Source: Notospermus geniculatus (lineage: Eukaryota > Nemertea > Pilidiophora > Heteronemertea > Lineidae). From it: DNA of 64,000 bases. The stretch covers positions 283,555-347,554 of the forward strand of contig NMRB01000113.1 in the NCBI GenBank assembly GCA_002633025.1, written 5' to 3'. A model generated the notes under the pieces. That model searched no databases. It was not told the origin of the DNA and saw nothing but the letters and a program-made list of their open reading frames with translations. Below are positions 1 through 10,937 of the stretch, piece after piece (position 1 is the stretch's first letter; every line of letters starts with the position of its first letter). Position numbers and translations under genes: made by a program.

Positions 1-127
1 CCATGGTGAATGGTAATTCTGGACGGTAAATGACAGTAGGCCTACCATGGTGAAAGAAGGTTTACCATGGTGAAAGCCAATTATACCATGGTAAACTGTC
101 ATTTACCGTCCTGAATTACCATGGTAA
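1..127. repeat. Palindromic MITE-like element, truncated by the window edge
   Basis: The first 38 bases are nearly the reverse complement of about 95-127; both arms carry CCATGGT plus an ACGGTAAATGACAGT block. The centre holds further CCATGGTGAAAG units, so the piece is an inverted repeat with short internal repeats. A run of 21 C follows at 153-173. No coding potential is visible. Confidence 0.6.
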
Positions 128-173
128 AATGAAGATTTTCATAAGGGGGCCACCCCCCCCCCCCCCCCCCCCC

Positions 174-500
174 AAGGTACGGGCGATCAAGGGGTTGACT
201 CGGGAATCCTGACTGATCAGATCGATGGACCTCCGAAATTTTTCAAAACGCCGATGAGTCACCCGTCGATTTCACTTCGCCGACTTCGATCGCGCCGATC
301 AGTTGTCAGTTGACGATGAGACCGAAGTGTTTTTCCGTGTGAAGTTCGAATTTCCAAAGTGATGATGTAGGCTGCCCGTCTGTCTTCAGTGCTGAGAGAC
401 CAACACGAGACAAGACTGGTTGCCGATTTCACCGAGTGGGTTTCCAAGTCGAAGCAACTTGTTTCCGAGGGCCACCACTAAAGGCGCCAAGCACAGCATA
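174..500. other. Non-coding stretch, nothing recognised
   Basis: This is ordinary-composition sequence between the C-run and the palindrome cluster. The short open frames here have no homology that I recognise and no supporting splice pattern. Confidence 0.4.
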
Positions 501-1012
501 TAAAGCTGCTTTTCCACGAGGCGTTTGCGGGCACGGAAGAGGAGGCGGGCGCGGGTGGAAAAAATCGATCCAACGTATTTCCCTTCAGCTGTTTCAATCG
601 CACCCGCTCCCGCCAGCCACCGAAACCGCGTCCACAAACGCCTCGTGGAAAAGCAGCTTAAAGCTTAAAGGCCCGTTTCCACTACAGCGGATTCCACCGC
701 GGTTTCCGGCGAGCGGTGCGGTTTTCACAGGGCTTTCGATAATCCTTCGATGGTTTAACAATACAATGGCCTATTGATTATCCCAATGCCTGTGAAAACC
801 GCTCCGCTCGCCGCAAGACGCGGCGGAATCCGCTATAGTGGAAACGGGCCTTAAAGCTGCTTTTCCACGAGGCGTTTGCGGGCGCGGAAGGGTAGGCGGG
901 CGTGGGTGCGAGTGAAACAGCTATTATAAGGGAAATACGTTGGATCGATTTCTTCCACTCGCGCCCGCCTCCTCTTACGCGCCCGCAAACGCCTCGTGGA
1001 AAAGCAGCTTTA
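501..1012. repeat. Cluster of three adjacent fold-back elements
   Basis: Elements at 501-661 and 851-1012 share terminal inverted repeats of the form AAGCTGCTTTTCCACGAGGC. Between them (about 667-852) is a different palindrome with ends GGCCCGTTTCCACTA, bordered by TTAAAG on both sides. The unrelated palindrome appears to sit between two copies of the first family. Open frames here are shadows of the inverted repeats. Confidence 0.7.
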
Positions 1013-1619
1013 GCCCTTTTGGGGCTGTCGGTCAAGCGGACTAATGAAGCAACGCTGGATATAAGATGGCTACTTTTATTTATTTGAAATTTCTGAAATA
1101 TTTGATACTTGTATGAAAGTACTGTATAAAAGATTCCTGAACATGTTGAATGATCTGAATACTGATATGAACGTCTATTTACAATCTGGACGGCATTTTC
1201 TATAGGCCATCCTGGCCGTTATTCACAACGCTGACCTAGAGTTCATCACTATCATTTTGGCTCCTGCAGGCTAACAAGAATCAGCTGCAAGCAAACGTGA
1301 ACGATTGTTTTATTTACAGTGCGACATGATATTGGAGTTGCATGACATCTACAAACTATGGAAGTACTCACAGTCCGAATGTAGTCATACATATTTCATG
1401 AGTTGTCTCAAAATCTGGCTTTTCTGCAGAAAAAACGCCAGAGTAGCCTACTGAGAAAAGCAATAAATCAAATGATCAGTACATTGACGTCCTCATCCAG
1501 AATGACGCCCATAGAGGTTAGAAACTAGACGCCCATAGAGAACTATAAACTGTAGACAACCAGTACCGGGTACTTACAATGTAAATCTGGAGGAAACTGG
1601 CACTCATGGAAAAGATGGG
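1013..1619. other. Non-coding stretch downstream of the gene
   Basis: AT-rich sequence with no open frame of note. Two GACGCCCATAGAG motifs recur at about 1503-1535. No gene or repeat family was recognised. Confidence 0.4.
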
Positions 1620-2970
1620 TGCCGTAGAGAAGCTGTCTTCTCTCTCACATCAAAGGCGCTGATGTTAGAACCGACAGTGCTGTAGAGGAGAGAAGCTGGT
1701 CTTCTCTGTCATATCAAAGGCTTTGAAGTTGGAACTGACAGTGCCGTAGAGGAGAGGTTGATGTTAGAACTGACAGTGCTGTAGAGGAGAGAAGCTGGTC
1801 TTCTCTCTCACATCAAAGGGTTTGATGTTTGAACTGACAGTGCTGTAGAGGAGAGAAGCTGGTCTTCTCTGTCACATCAAAGGCTTTGAAGTTGGAACTG
1901 ACAGTGCCGTAGAGGAGAGGTTGATGTTAGAACTGACAGTGCTGTAGAGGAGAGAAGCTGGTCTTCTGGCCACATCAAAGGCTTTGATATTAGAACTGAT
2001 AGTGCCGTAGAGGAGAGAAGCTGATCTTCTCTGTCACATCTAAGGCTTTGATGTTAGAACTGACAGTGCCGTAGAGGAGACAAGCTGGTCTTCTCTGCCA
2101 CATAGGCTTTGATGTTAGAACTGATAGTGCCGTAGAGGAGAGAAGCTGATCTTCTTTGTTACATCAAAGGTGTTGATGTTAGAACTGACAGTATCGTAGA
2201 GGAGAGAAACTGGCCTTCTCTGTCACATCTAAGGCTTTGATGTTAGAACTGACAGTGCCATAGAGGAGAGAAGCTGACCTTCTCTGTCACATCAAAGGCT
2301 TTGATGTTAGAACTGACAGTGCCATAGAGGAGAGAAGTTGGCCTTCTCTCTCACATATAAGGCTGATCATCTCTCTCACATCAAAGGCGCTGATGTTAGA
2401 ACTGACAGTACCGTAGAGGGGAGAAGCTGGCCTTCTCTCTCACATCTAAGGCTTTGATGTTAGAGCTGACAGTGCCGTAGAGGAGAGAAGCTGGCCTCTC
2501 TCACATCTAAGGCTTTGATGTAAGAACTGACAGTGCCATAGAAGAGAGAAGCTGGTCTTCTCTCTCCATCAAAGGCGCTGATTTTAGAACTGACAGCGCC
2601 GTAGAGGAGAGAAACTGGCCTTCTCTCTCACGTCAAAGGCTTTGATGTTGGAACTGACAGTGCCGTAGAGGAGAGAAGTTGATCTTCTCTGTCACATCAA
2701 AGGCTTTGATGTTAGAACTGACAGTACCGTAGAGGAGAGAAGCTGGTACTCTCTGTCACATCAAAGGCTTTGATGTTAGAACTGACAGTACCGTAGAAGC
2801 TGGGGTCTCTCACATCAAAGGCTTTGATGCTAGAACTGACAGTACCGTAGAGGAGAGAAGCTGGGGTCTCTCACATCAAAGGCTTTGATGTTAGAACTGA
2901 CAGTGCCGTAGAGGAGAGAAACTGGTCTTCTCTGTCACATCAAAGGCTTTGATGTTAGAACTGGCAGTCT
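1620..2970. repeat. 64-bp minisatellite, about 21 units
   Basis: A unit of about 64 bp containing AGAACTGACAGTGCCGTAGA, GGAGAGAAGCTGGTCTTCTC and CACATCAAAGGCTTTGATG is repeated head to tail. Units differ by substitutions and small deletions; some are cut to about 40 bp. The array is non-coding. Confidence 0.9.
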
Positions 2971-3189
2971 ACAGAGAGTGAATATTTATACATGTAACAC
3001 TAACGACAGTTATTCAAAATCCAAGAGTCAGAGTCGACTAAATAATAATCAACATGGCACAAACAGGATATGCAAATTAATATGGGCTTGATGAATAGAA
3101 TAAACTCGGTGTCGGATATGTACAAGAGTTAACTGTTGTGGAGGCCACCAGGGCACCTCAATCACTGTCTACTTTCATCAGTGGCTGAA

Positions 3190-3346
3190 GAAAGCCGGCC
3201 AGACACGATCAATATTATTGCACAATGTGGGGCCCAAACTAGGGGCATGTGCTTCTGGCATGATGGGTGAAGAAAGATGGGCAATAATATCGCCCATTTT
3301 GGTCCTCATATTGTGCAATAATATTGAACATGTATGGGTGGCTTAA
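3190..3346. repeat. TTAA-type palindromic MITE, divergent copy
   Basis: It carries the inverted motif CAATATTATTGCACAA at one end and TTGTGCAATAATATTG at the other, with the right end in TGGGTGGCTTAAG. It belongs to the same family as 4905-5048, 8574-8726 and the partial copy ending at 9440. The left terminus is degenerate. Confidence 0.7.
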
Positions 3347-4152
3347 GTAAAAATCTTTTACATGTATAAAACTTAATGCTATGTACAGATAATATAACAG
3401 CCTATATACAGATATAGAAGGGCAAAAAAATGCATAGGAATTTAACATACGTACACTACAGTCATTCATTCTACAGCAAAATCACAACTCATGAACGTGA
3501 CATAGCTACATTATTATTGCTCATCTCTGAGAAAGTTTAATGAGTACTTTTGTCCCTAATATTTGGCACTGACAGAGTGGACACCAAGTTGTCAGCATCT
3601 GTGAATTGTCCGTAACTGACCTTAATTTGCTAATTCTGTATTGAATATGATTTAGTGGGGATGTGGAACTGATATTGGGGAGGGGCCTGCAGAACATGTA
3701 TAGAAGTTCTTCACGTGACGACACGATGCCGCCAATATTGGCTGTCAAAATGTCAAGCAACGTCACGGCATGAAAACAGATGGTGACGTCAAAATGTCAT
3801 GACGTGACAGTTTTGACATCGTCACCGGCCATTTGACGGCCAACCAGGCCGATTCTTTGCAGTCACGTAACCGTTGTGACGTCAGTGAAGAACCTTTACT
3901 GCAAATAGGCCCGCGGCATATGAGGCCTTAAAATGAAGTCAACTGACCAACTGATGGTTACTGGTTTCAACAACATGATACACGGATGATCTTGCATTCG
4001 AGATTTTTTGCAATAATCAGTTGTGTAGGCTGGAACCATGGTCTCTAACTGGGTTCGGTTGTACAATCTGCAGCGCAGTGTCTGTGCTACTCATTAGTTC
4101 AGTTGCATTCCATCCTTCGGAGCATGATCTGTGCACGGTCATCCCCAACTCA
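3347..4152. other. Non-coding stretch
   Basis: No exon or gene was recognised. Around 3700-3900 there are several GACGTCA-like words and short imperfect inverted repeats, suggesting a decayed MITE. Confidence 0.35.
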
Positions 4153-4724
4153 GCATTAGACTCCTTCATGACATAATCTGCCAACCTTTGATTTTGGCAT
4201 TAGACTCCTTCATTACATAATCTGCCAACCTTCGATTTTGGCATTAAACTCCTTCATGACATAATTTGCCAACCTTCAATTTTGGCATTAGACTCCTTCA
4301 TGACATAATCTGCCAACCTTCAATTTCGGCAATAGACTCCTTCATGACAATCTGCCAACCTTCAATTTTGGCATTGGACTCCTTCATGATATAATCTGCC
4401 GCTCGTCAATTTCGGCATTAGACTCCTTCATGACATAATCTGCCGACCTTCAATTTCGGCATTAGACTCCTTCATGACATAATCTGCCAACCTTTAATTT
4501 TGGCATTAGACTCCTTCATGACATAATCTGACTATGTTCAATTTTGGCATTAGACTCCTTCATGACATAATCCTCCAACCTTCAATTTTGGCATTAGACT
4601 CCTTCATGACATAATCTGCCAACCTACAATTTCGGCATTAGACCCCTTCATGACACAATCTGCCACCCTTCAATTTCAGCATTAGACTCCTTCATGACAT
4701 AATCAGCCAATCTTCAATTCTGGT
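4153..4724. repeat. 44-bp minisatellite, about 13 units
   Basis: The unit CATTAGACTCCTTCATGACA followed by TAATCTGCCAACC and TTCAATTTTGG repeats every 44 bp. The array ends about 28 bp beyond the proposed stop codon of the minus-strand gene, so it would fall in that transcript's 3' untranslated region or just past it. Confidence 0.9.
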
Positions 4725-4751
4725 CGACTGCCGTCACATACAATTTCATCC

Positions 4752-4828
4752 TCAGCCCTCCACATCTTTCCAGCTTTTGCTGTTCCCACCAGACCAAGTT
4801 TTTCGTCTTTGCTTCTTGTTGGCTTCAG
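4752..4828 (-). CDS. PLEKHA5/6/7-like: Probable last coding exon of the PLEKHA-like gene (long form)
   Basis: On the minus strand a pyrimidine-rich acceptor (ATTTCCAG) precedes a 77-nt reading frame that takes up the one-base phase left by exon 7339-7487. It encodes about 24 residues, very basic and with two Trp (AEANKKQRRKTWSGG then NSKSWKDVEG), then a TGA stop. The phase fit and splice acceptor support it; the shortness and lack of a recognised motif weaken it. No clear AATAAA is seen directly after it. An alternative is that exon 7339-7487 reads on into its intron and stops after about 14 codons. Confidence 0.5.
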
Positions 4829-4904
4829 CTGGAAATGGATGGAAAAGATACCGGTATAGTTGACAAGCTTGGCTCCATTGAACATTCAGAAACTGATCCT
4901 TCTC

Positions 4905-5048
4905 TTAAGCGGCCCATACATGTGCAATATTATTGCAAAATATGAGGATCAAAATGGGCAGTTTCTTCTGCCCATCATACCAGAAACACATGACCCTATT
5001 TTGGGCCCTATGTTGTGCAATAATATTGATCGTGTATGGGCCGCTTAA
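4905..5048. repeat. TTAA-flanked palindromic MITE, best copy
   Basis: The element starts TTAAGCGGCCCATACATG and ends with its reverse complement ATGGGCCGCTTAA; the inner arms contain CAATATTATTGCA. TTAA at both ends is the target duplication used by piggyBac and Kolobok transposons, but it could also be part of the terminal repeat. Confidence 0.75.
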
Positions 5049-6201
5049 GATGGATATTCTTGCAGTGAATGTCTTGCAACCAGCAGAGAGGAAATCAGGT
5101 TTTTTAATACAGACTGTAGTCAATAGGAAATGAGGCCGGAGAAAGAAGTTCAAGACCTTGACTAGTTTTTATGCCCTGTTCAAATATTTGATGCACGTCA
5201 ATTCCTGAATCCAGTCAGTGAGATGATGCAGAATGCACACATGCTAACATGCAGGATGAAGGGTTAGATATGAAACAAATGGGAACAAATTTATCCAGTT
5301 AAACATACTGGTTGGAATGGAGTTATATTTTGTGTTAATTTGAGGAAAACCGGTGAACTTGTGAGACAGATCCGGGGTAATGAAAGGAGAAGTCCATCAA
5401 TGCACAAATATTTTTTTGTTTGAACTTCAGGTAGGCTACTGGTGATGAAAACCACTTTCACCTTGAATGGAAGGTGTCTTCTGTGAGGGCATAGGGGTAC
5501 ATCGTGATGCCTGGCCCAGAGAACTACCATAACATGGGGGGGGACACGTAAATCCTTAATTCAGTGCATGATTACAGGTTGTTGAACGTTTGGAGCAAAA
5601 ATAGATAATTTCATACAGAAAACACACTTGTGACTTAACAGCAAATAAGTGAGGCACACTACTAACAACCAATCACACTTAAAAACATGGCAGAAGATCC
5701 AGGAATCCGGCCTGTCCCCAACCCCCCTCATGATCCTGCCGTTGAGCTGAATTCCTCTCACTTCGCATTTCAAAGTGTCTCACCTTCAATACCTCACATG
5801 CTCACCAACAATGATTGTTAGTAACGATAATAGAGGGCGTCACTGCCATGAAATGGCGTACCACTTAGGTAACTGGGATCGTGCCATTGTGGGTAGGAGT
5901 CATGCGAATGAGGGTAACCGTGGAGAGTTTGGTCTGATTGGGCAAAATCAAATGAGACGAAGACAAAATCAATTGAGGTGGTGAGTAAAATATATGCAAA
6001 ATGAAACAAGATGGCTGCCAATGACTTGACTTGGTGATAACCAAACTGTTTTGGTAATATTATTTGGTGCAAACTGATGATCTCAATGAAGATTTTTTGA
6101 AAAAGTTTCCTTTAGTACCTTACAATTACAAGGATTCCTTCAGTAATTTTCTAAGAATTTGTTTTTGAGAAAAGTTACAATCAGATTGAGATCAGATGGT
6201 A
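5049..6201. other. Intron of the PLEKHA-like gene
   Basis: This lies between the proposed last exon and exon 7339-7487. No coding exon on either strand could be supported; the small open frames lack splice context. Confidence 0.4.
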
Positions 6202-6414
6202 TGTGACCCATCACCACAAAACGAGTACTAAGTCGCTCTGAAGTTGGCAGGTTGAGACCAACGTTTTGTCAATTTCAGTAGGCCTAGGCGTTTCGTCTGT
6301 CTTTTGTAAAATCTGAGTGATTACATTTCTTCCTTTATCTCCTGGAGTTATTTTGGTTCATCCTGGTTCACATCTTGTGCGACTTAATACTTGATTTGAT
6401 GTGACGGCTCACAT
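6202..6414. repeat. Degenerate palindromic MITE (GTGACCC family)
   Basis: The left end TGTGACCCATCACCACAAAA and right end GACGGCTCACAT are imperfect inverted repeats. The interior shares GGCAGGTTGAGACCAA with the better copy at 9963-10167. Confidence 0.6.
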
Positions 6415-7338
6415 ATAGTTCTGTGGCAACCATCCGTTTATTAATGTTACCAAGGGGCATCTGGGAGGGAGATTTCAAAACCTAGCAACTGGTTGCCATG
6501 ACAACATCAACACAACACGTTGCTATGGAAATCATAAATGGGTGAGGACTCATGCAATCGCAGAGGCCATTTTTCTATACCTGTCTACTGATGTGGTGTC
6601 TTTATTTAGCGCTGCATGTCATAAAATTTTATCAAAGAGTGAGGTGAAATATTTCAAAACATGCTGAAAAATACCCAAATATGGCCATTCAAAATGGAAC
6701 GAAGCTCTGGAAAAATGCCATCTTGTTCTTGTACTCATCAGTGGCAAGGTAAAATTGGCATCATTTGACGACATTCATGGGTGTCAATATCTGTTGCGAT
6801 TACCTCATTAGATGAGCTCAACCCATTTTGTGCAGCCATATTTGAAAACAGAAGCCAAGACGCAGGGTGCATTGCAAGAAATCCTCAGTGAACAAGCCAC
6901 GTGGACACCAAGCAGATTTTCGTCAATATTTTAAGTACCTCGCCAGTCGATGACTAGTAATTAATGAAGAACGAGTAAAGTAATTAAGAGAACATTATGA
7001 TGATGGTGTAGTCAGGTGAAGCCTTGAAGTTAGGAGGGCCTACTTCGATGACATGGGTGAACCGTATAGCAAACAAACAGCCGACAATCTCGCCTCCATT
7101 TTTGCTTTGTGAAGCCAGCACTGGCCTACTTGATCCATGTGCAAAGCCTAAAACTCATTAGCCCTTACACTGCCTGAGGCAAATTGACCATGAACAGAAA
7201 GACGTAAGATTCTGAAAGGTTGGTAATTCGAGTGATGATGGCCGAATACAAACATTTTTTATGTTCAGGCACGTAGCATCAGTTTTGTTGTTTCCTTCTA
7301 GCTCTGTGGGGGAGTAGTACCGGTACCGGAATACACAC
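6415..7338. other. Intron, nothing recognised
   Basis: No repeat family or exon was recognised in this intronic stretch. Confidence 0.35.
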
Positions 7339-7487
7339 CTGCTACTTGTTTACTCCTGAGCGTGACCTGTCGTGCTAGTTTCTCTCTCATCTCAAGCACC
7401 ATCTCCCGTCGTTTCTTCTCCATAGAAACGGTATCGTGTAGGGATCGCGAGCTGTCCTCGTCGCCAATTTTCGTCCAGTCTTGCAGG
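7339..7487 (-). CDS. PLEKHA5/6/7-like: PLEKHA-like gene exon, charged C-terminal helix
   Basis: Acceptor CGTTGTAG and donor GTGTGT flank 149 nt that enter in phase 2 and leave in phase 1, matching exon 7845-7975 upstream. It encodes about 50 residues beginning LQDWTKIGDEDSS and ending in a run of Arg, Lys, Glu and Met (MEKKRREMVLEMREKLARQ), which should be helical or coiled-coil. Family members end in comparable charged helices. I see no domain that defines a biochemical activity. Confidence 0.8.
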
Positions 7488-7540
7488 CTACAACGAAAAA
7501 GGATGTCACCATGCATCCTCGGAATTGACCAAACAAATCA

Positions 7541-7791
7541 CTGACAACTGAATAGCAATTCTAACGGGATTTACACTACGGTAGAAGATCTTGACAACTG
7601 AATAGCAATTCTAATGGGATTTACACTATGGTAGAAGATCTTGACAACTGAATAGCAATTCTAATGGGATTTACACTATGGTAGAAGATCTTGACAACTG
7701 AATAGCAATTCTAATGGGATTTACACTATGGTAGAAGATCTTGACAACTGAATAGCAATTCTAATGGGATTTACACTATGGCATAAGATCT
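7541..7791. repeat. 50-bp minisatellite, five near-identical units
   Basis: The unit TTGACAACTGAATAGCAATT then CTAATGGGATTTACACTATG and GTAGAAGATC is repeated five times with almost no changes, so the amplification is recent or homogenised. It lies in the intron 54 bp from exon 7339-7487. Confidence 0.95.
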
Positions 7792-7844
7792 GTCTCTGTT
7801 ACTCAATGCAGCAGTCCCATGAATAATAACTTAGTCCTACACAC

Positions 7845-7975
7845 CTTTGAGCAGACAACAACTTCCTGATGCGCTCCACTTTTTTCTCCCGGCGTTCCCG
7901 TTCCTCTGGCGTCAGTTCTTCCTCGTCTTCCGGGATGTAGCGTTCGGGGATTTCAACTTTATCCGGTGACGACAG
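7845..7975 (-). CDS. PLEKHA5/6/7-like: PLEKHA-like gene exon with PERYIPE motif
   Basis: Acceptor CGTTTTAG and donor GTGTGT bound 131 nt, entering in phase 0 and leaving in phase 2. The peptide reads LSSPDKVEIPERYIPEDEEE followed by LTPEERERREKKVERIRKLL. The pattern 'I-P-E-R-Y ... acidic stretch ... (L)TPEE ... basic helix' is, from memory, characteristic of the C-terminal region of vertebrate PLEKHA5, PLEKHA6 and PLEKHA7. It is the best support outside the PH domain for the family assignment. Confidence 0.88.
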
Positions 7976-8440
7976 CTAAAACGTGAAACACACCACTGTG
8001 TTATAGGAATTTAAAGGCCCTTGACGCTCAAGTTAAAAAAATAGGAGTTTATCAGTTTATACCTAAAGTATAATTTACCCCGACTTCAACATGGGCAAAG
8101 TGTCTAGATTGGAAACATGCACAAGTCAGTGGTCAGTTGGAATTCACAGTTCTTGATTCAATATCCAAAGAAAGATTTCCACCGACTATTTGTTGCATGT
8201 TGGGAAGAAAGAATTCATTGAAAAACCTCCCAAACTATCAACTGACCGTCTTTATCAATAACTTTATCATACATCATGATATTGACAACAAAGCACTAGC
8301 AACGTTTACCCAAAGAGCTAATTACACTGAAACAAAGCACATCAAATGTTTCTATAATTAAAACAAAAGTGATAGGTAGTTAGGAAAGTAAATTAGGGAA
8401 GGTTTTTAGAACACTGATTGAAATAGAACATGCAACTTAC
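7976..8440. other. Intron
   Basis: Intron between exons 8441-8533 and 7845-7975. A plus-strand open frame at 8137-8361 has no recognisable similarity and is regarded as chance. Confidence 0.4.
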
Positions 8441-8533
8441 AATCAGACGGTCAATGGTTGTGTCATCAAATGAATATTGTCTGCCTTTTTTTCTTATCTT
8501 GCGTAACATCTCCTCGTTATCATCGTCATCGGA
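8441..8533 (-). CDS. PLEKHA5/6/7-like: PLEKHA-like gene exon, acidic-basic segment
   Basis: Acceptor CCCTTCAG and a consensus donor GTAAGT enclose 93 nt (31 codons, phase 0 to 0). It encodes SDDDDNEEMLRKIRKKG then RQYSFDDTTIDRLI, an acidic cluster followed by a basic one and a hydrophobic end. It joins in frame to exons 10310-10759 and 7845-7975. Confidence 0.85.
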
Positions 8534-8573
8534 CTGAAGGGATGGAAAATGGCGTCATTTTCATGCCCAGGGG

Positions 8574-8726
8574 TTAAAGTGGTCCATACACCACCCAATA
8601 TTATTGCACATATGGGGCCCAAAATGGGTCATGTCCTTCTGGCATGATGGATAGAAGAACTGTTGGCAATAATATTGCCCATTCCTCATATTGTGCAATA
8701 AGATTGATCATGTGTGGGCCGCTTAA
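8574..8726. repeat. TTAA-flanked palindromic MITE
   Basis: It begins TTAAAGTGGTCCATAC and ends GTGTGGGCCGCTTAA, with the family's inner CAATATTATTGCACA arms. It lies 41 bp upstream of the acceptor side of exon 8441-8533. Confidence 0.75.
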
Positions 8727-9535
8727 GGTACAGACACCTGTCAGCATGGTGTCCACAACCAACTCCTTCCACAAAATTTCTCCATGGGTGTCAAAAGTTA
8801 GAACGATAAATGGAAGAAAGGGGATGAGCACCTAAGAGACTAACCTGCACAAAGTGTGTATCTCAGAGACGGTGACTTTGATTAGCTTCAAATTCGCACA
8901 TATTGTATCTCATGTGAATTGATTGATAACATCAACAAGAAAAATTATTTTGGTCAACTGTTACCCATTAATTTGAAACAATGGTTTTTTTAGATGGCTA
9001 GAAAAGGTGGAAAAAACAGGATTCATTGTCTGTGTTTTCACAGTAGCTTGAAGACCACTTCAAAGAAAAAGTCCCAATGCTTAGTTTTGATTTATTGATC
9101 CCAGATTGATAGGAAATGAAGCAAGAAGATTCTGTGATCTGTGGGTGGAATTATGCTCTGGAAGAACCAAAACAAATCTATTTCTGTCTGTGTTATGCTT
9201 GGCTTGTATTAGGCCTTGTAATGTGAAAGGGCTCAGACAGATTCATGTAGGCGTAACCTCATGGCACTTCAGAATTATGTAATGGGGAATCAATGGTTGG
9301 TCTTTGACATGAGCTGAGGCCAAATAAATGGTGTGGTGGCTAGTGACTGGAAAAAGTCNGATGGATAGAAGTACTGTTGGCAATAATATTGCCCATTCCT
9401 CATATTGTGCAATAAGATTGATCATGTGTGGGCCGCTTAAGGTACAAAAACCTGTCGGCATGGTGTTCACGACCAACTCCTTCCACATACTTTCTCCACA
9501 GGTGTCAAAAGGTAGAACGATAAATGGAAGAAATT
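8645..9535. repeat. Direct repeat joined by a single n at 9359
   Basis: Sequence from 9360 on repeats 8645-8820 with a few changes, including half of the MITE and the following CTCCTTCCACA region. The restart begins exactly after the n. Unique intronic sequence fills 8827-9358. Confidence 0.8.
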
Positions 9536-9962
9536 TAACATTTTCTGCCCAATTTCAGAGTAATACCTCCCAGGAAGGGGAGAGACAAGTTAAGGCCCAC
9601 CTGAAGCTGCCTAATTAATAAGCCCCCATCTTTTGACTCAGTCCATGGAGTGGCCTAGTGTACAAGTGGTCGGGGGTTCAAATCCCTCAAACAACCCCTG
9701 TCATCTGCCTCTTCTGTAAAATATGGGGAAAGGAGTTGGCTAGGAACACCATCCCTCTGCACAAACATTTTACAAACCTGTTTGCCATCAAAACACCATT
9801 GCTGTTGTCTGACTTGACACAGAAAGATTGTAAACAAAGTAAGAAAAGTTTGTCACATGCCGAGTTCCATTTTAAGGGTTATAGAAAGTCAACATTGAAG
9901 TTTTCTTGATTAAAATTGACAACACAGAAAAGTTAAAGTTATAAGATAAAACCACCGAGATA

Positions 9963-10167
9963 TGTGACCCTCCACAGCAAAACCAGTCGCATGTCGCTCT
10001 TACATGTAGCTTGGCAGGTTGAGACCAAATGTTTGTCAGTTTCAATATTGTCTGTCTGTTATGAAATCTGAAATGATCTATTTCTTCCATTCTCTTCTGG
10101 TGTCATCTTAGTTCGTTGCGGCTCACCTTCTGAGCGACATGCGACTGGTTTTGCTGTGGAGGGTCAC
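9963..10167. repeat. Palindromic MITE with GTGACCCTCCACAGC ends
   Basis: The left arm GTGACCCTCCACAGCAAAAC with CAGTCGCATGTCGCTC is matched by the reverse complement at the right end (GTTTTGCTGTGGAGGGTCAC). It is about 205 bp long and about 140 bp from exon 10310-10759. Confidence 0.8.
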
Positions 10168-10309
10168 AAATATTACAAAGAGGGTCACATTTAAGATGTA
10201 AAATGAGGCAAAAATTAAAACGATTGCAACACAAATATTAGAGGTCAAATATTTATGGGACACACTGTAGGGAAACACAACCACCACAACCAAAGAATGC
10301 CAATATTAC

Positions 10310-10759
10310 CTTTCCATTTTGTTCTGGTTCGCTATCATCGAACTCATACTCCATCCTGGCCGGTACACTGCTTGCTACAGTCTGAAAGCGCCCCCTGAAG
10401 TCGCGTTTAGGTTCGTCAGGCAGACGCATATTTCCAGCCATTTTGGTAGGACGAATTGCCTCTTCAGTATTGTTCAATGGAAGCTTGGAATGTTTCTGTA
10501 TAGACTCGTCAGAACGACGCGACGGGATTGGCACCTGTTTCTGTTGCACCGACTGGGAAGTTTGACCGTTCGACCGCTGAGTAGTTTTCGGTAGCCATTT
10601 TTCACCGGGTGAGCGTGGGCTGCTCCTGCGTTGGTGACCGAGGGGACTGGCCGTTCTTTGTGGCGTTCCACGAGCGCTCGATCGAGGGCTTTGAGATAAT
10701 GGCGATTCATCGCCACGTGGGAAGAGACGGTCTGCTGCTGATGGTGTCTGGCCATTCTT
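10310..10759 (-). CDS. PLEKHA5/6/7-like: PLEKHA-like gene exon, Ser/Pro/Gln/Arg-rich linker
   Basis: Acceptor TTTCCTAG and donor GTAATA enclose 450 nt, exactly 150 codons in phase 0. The product is low-complexity at first (SPLSQSPRSSARGTPQRTAS, later RRSSPRSPGEKWLP), then has RDFRGRFQTVASSVPARMEY and an acidic end EFDDSEPEQNGK. Several SP and TP sites look like proline-directed phosphorylation sites. The frame stays open throughout and joins in phase to both neighbouring exons. Confidence 0.85.
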
Positions 10760-10937
10760 CTAGGAAAAGAAATTCAAAGTCAGTACTTGCATAATAAATT
10801 CCATTTCTTCTCAAAAATATTTGAAGAAATTTGGTTCATTTTAGCCATCTCAAAAATTTCCACCAAATTTTCTGCGCACGGGGCCCAAACCCGCACTGAA
10901 AATGACCAATTTCTCACCACTGAATGACACAACCCAC

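Noticed and set aside
1620-2970. CRISPR-like array
   Set aside because: The units are contiguous minisatellite repeats without unique spacers, in a eukaryotic sequence; the same holds for 4153-4724 and 48743-49363.
9658-9909. tRNA-like GGGGGTTCAAATCCCTC at about 9673
   Set aside because: It contains a B-box-like word only, with no cloverleaf or A box at the right distance.
10914-10937. Reading through to a stop at 10914 as the gene's C-terminus
   Set aside because: A good donor (CAG|GTGGGT) and an in-phase, conserved-looking downstream series including PERYIPE favour splicing. Intron retention remains possible.
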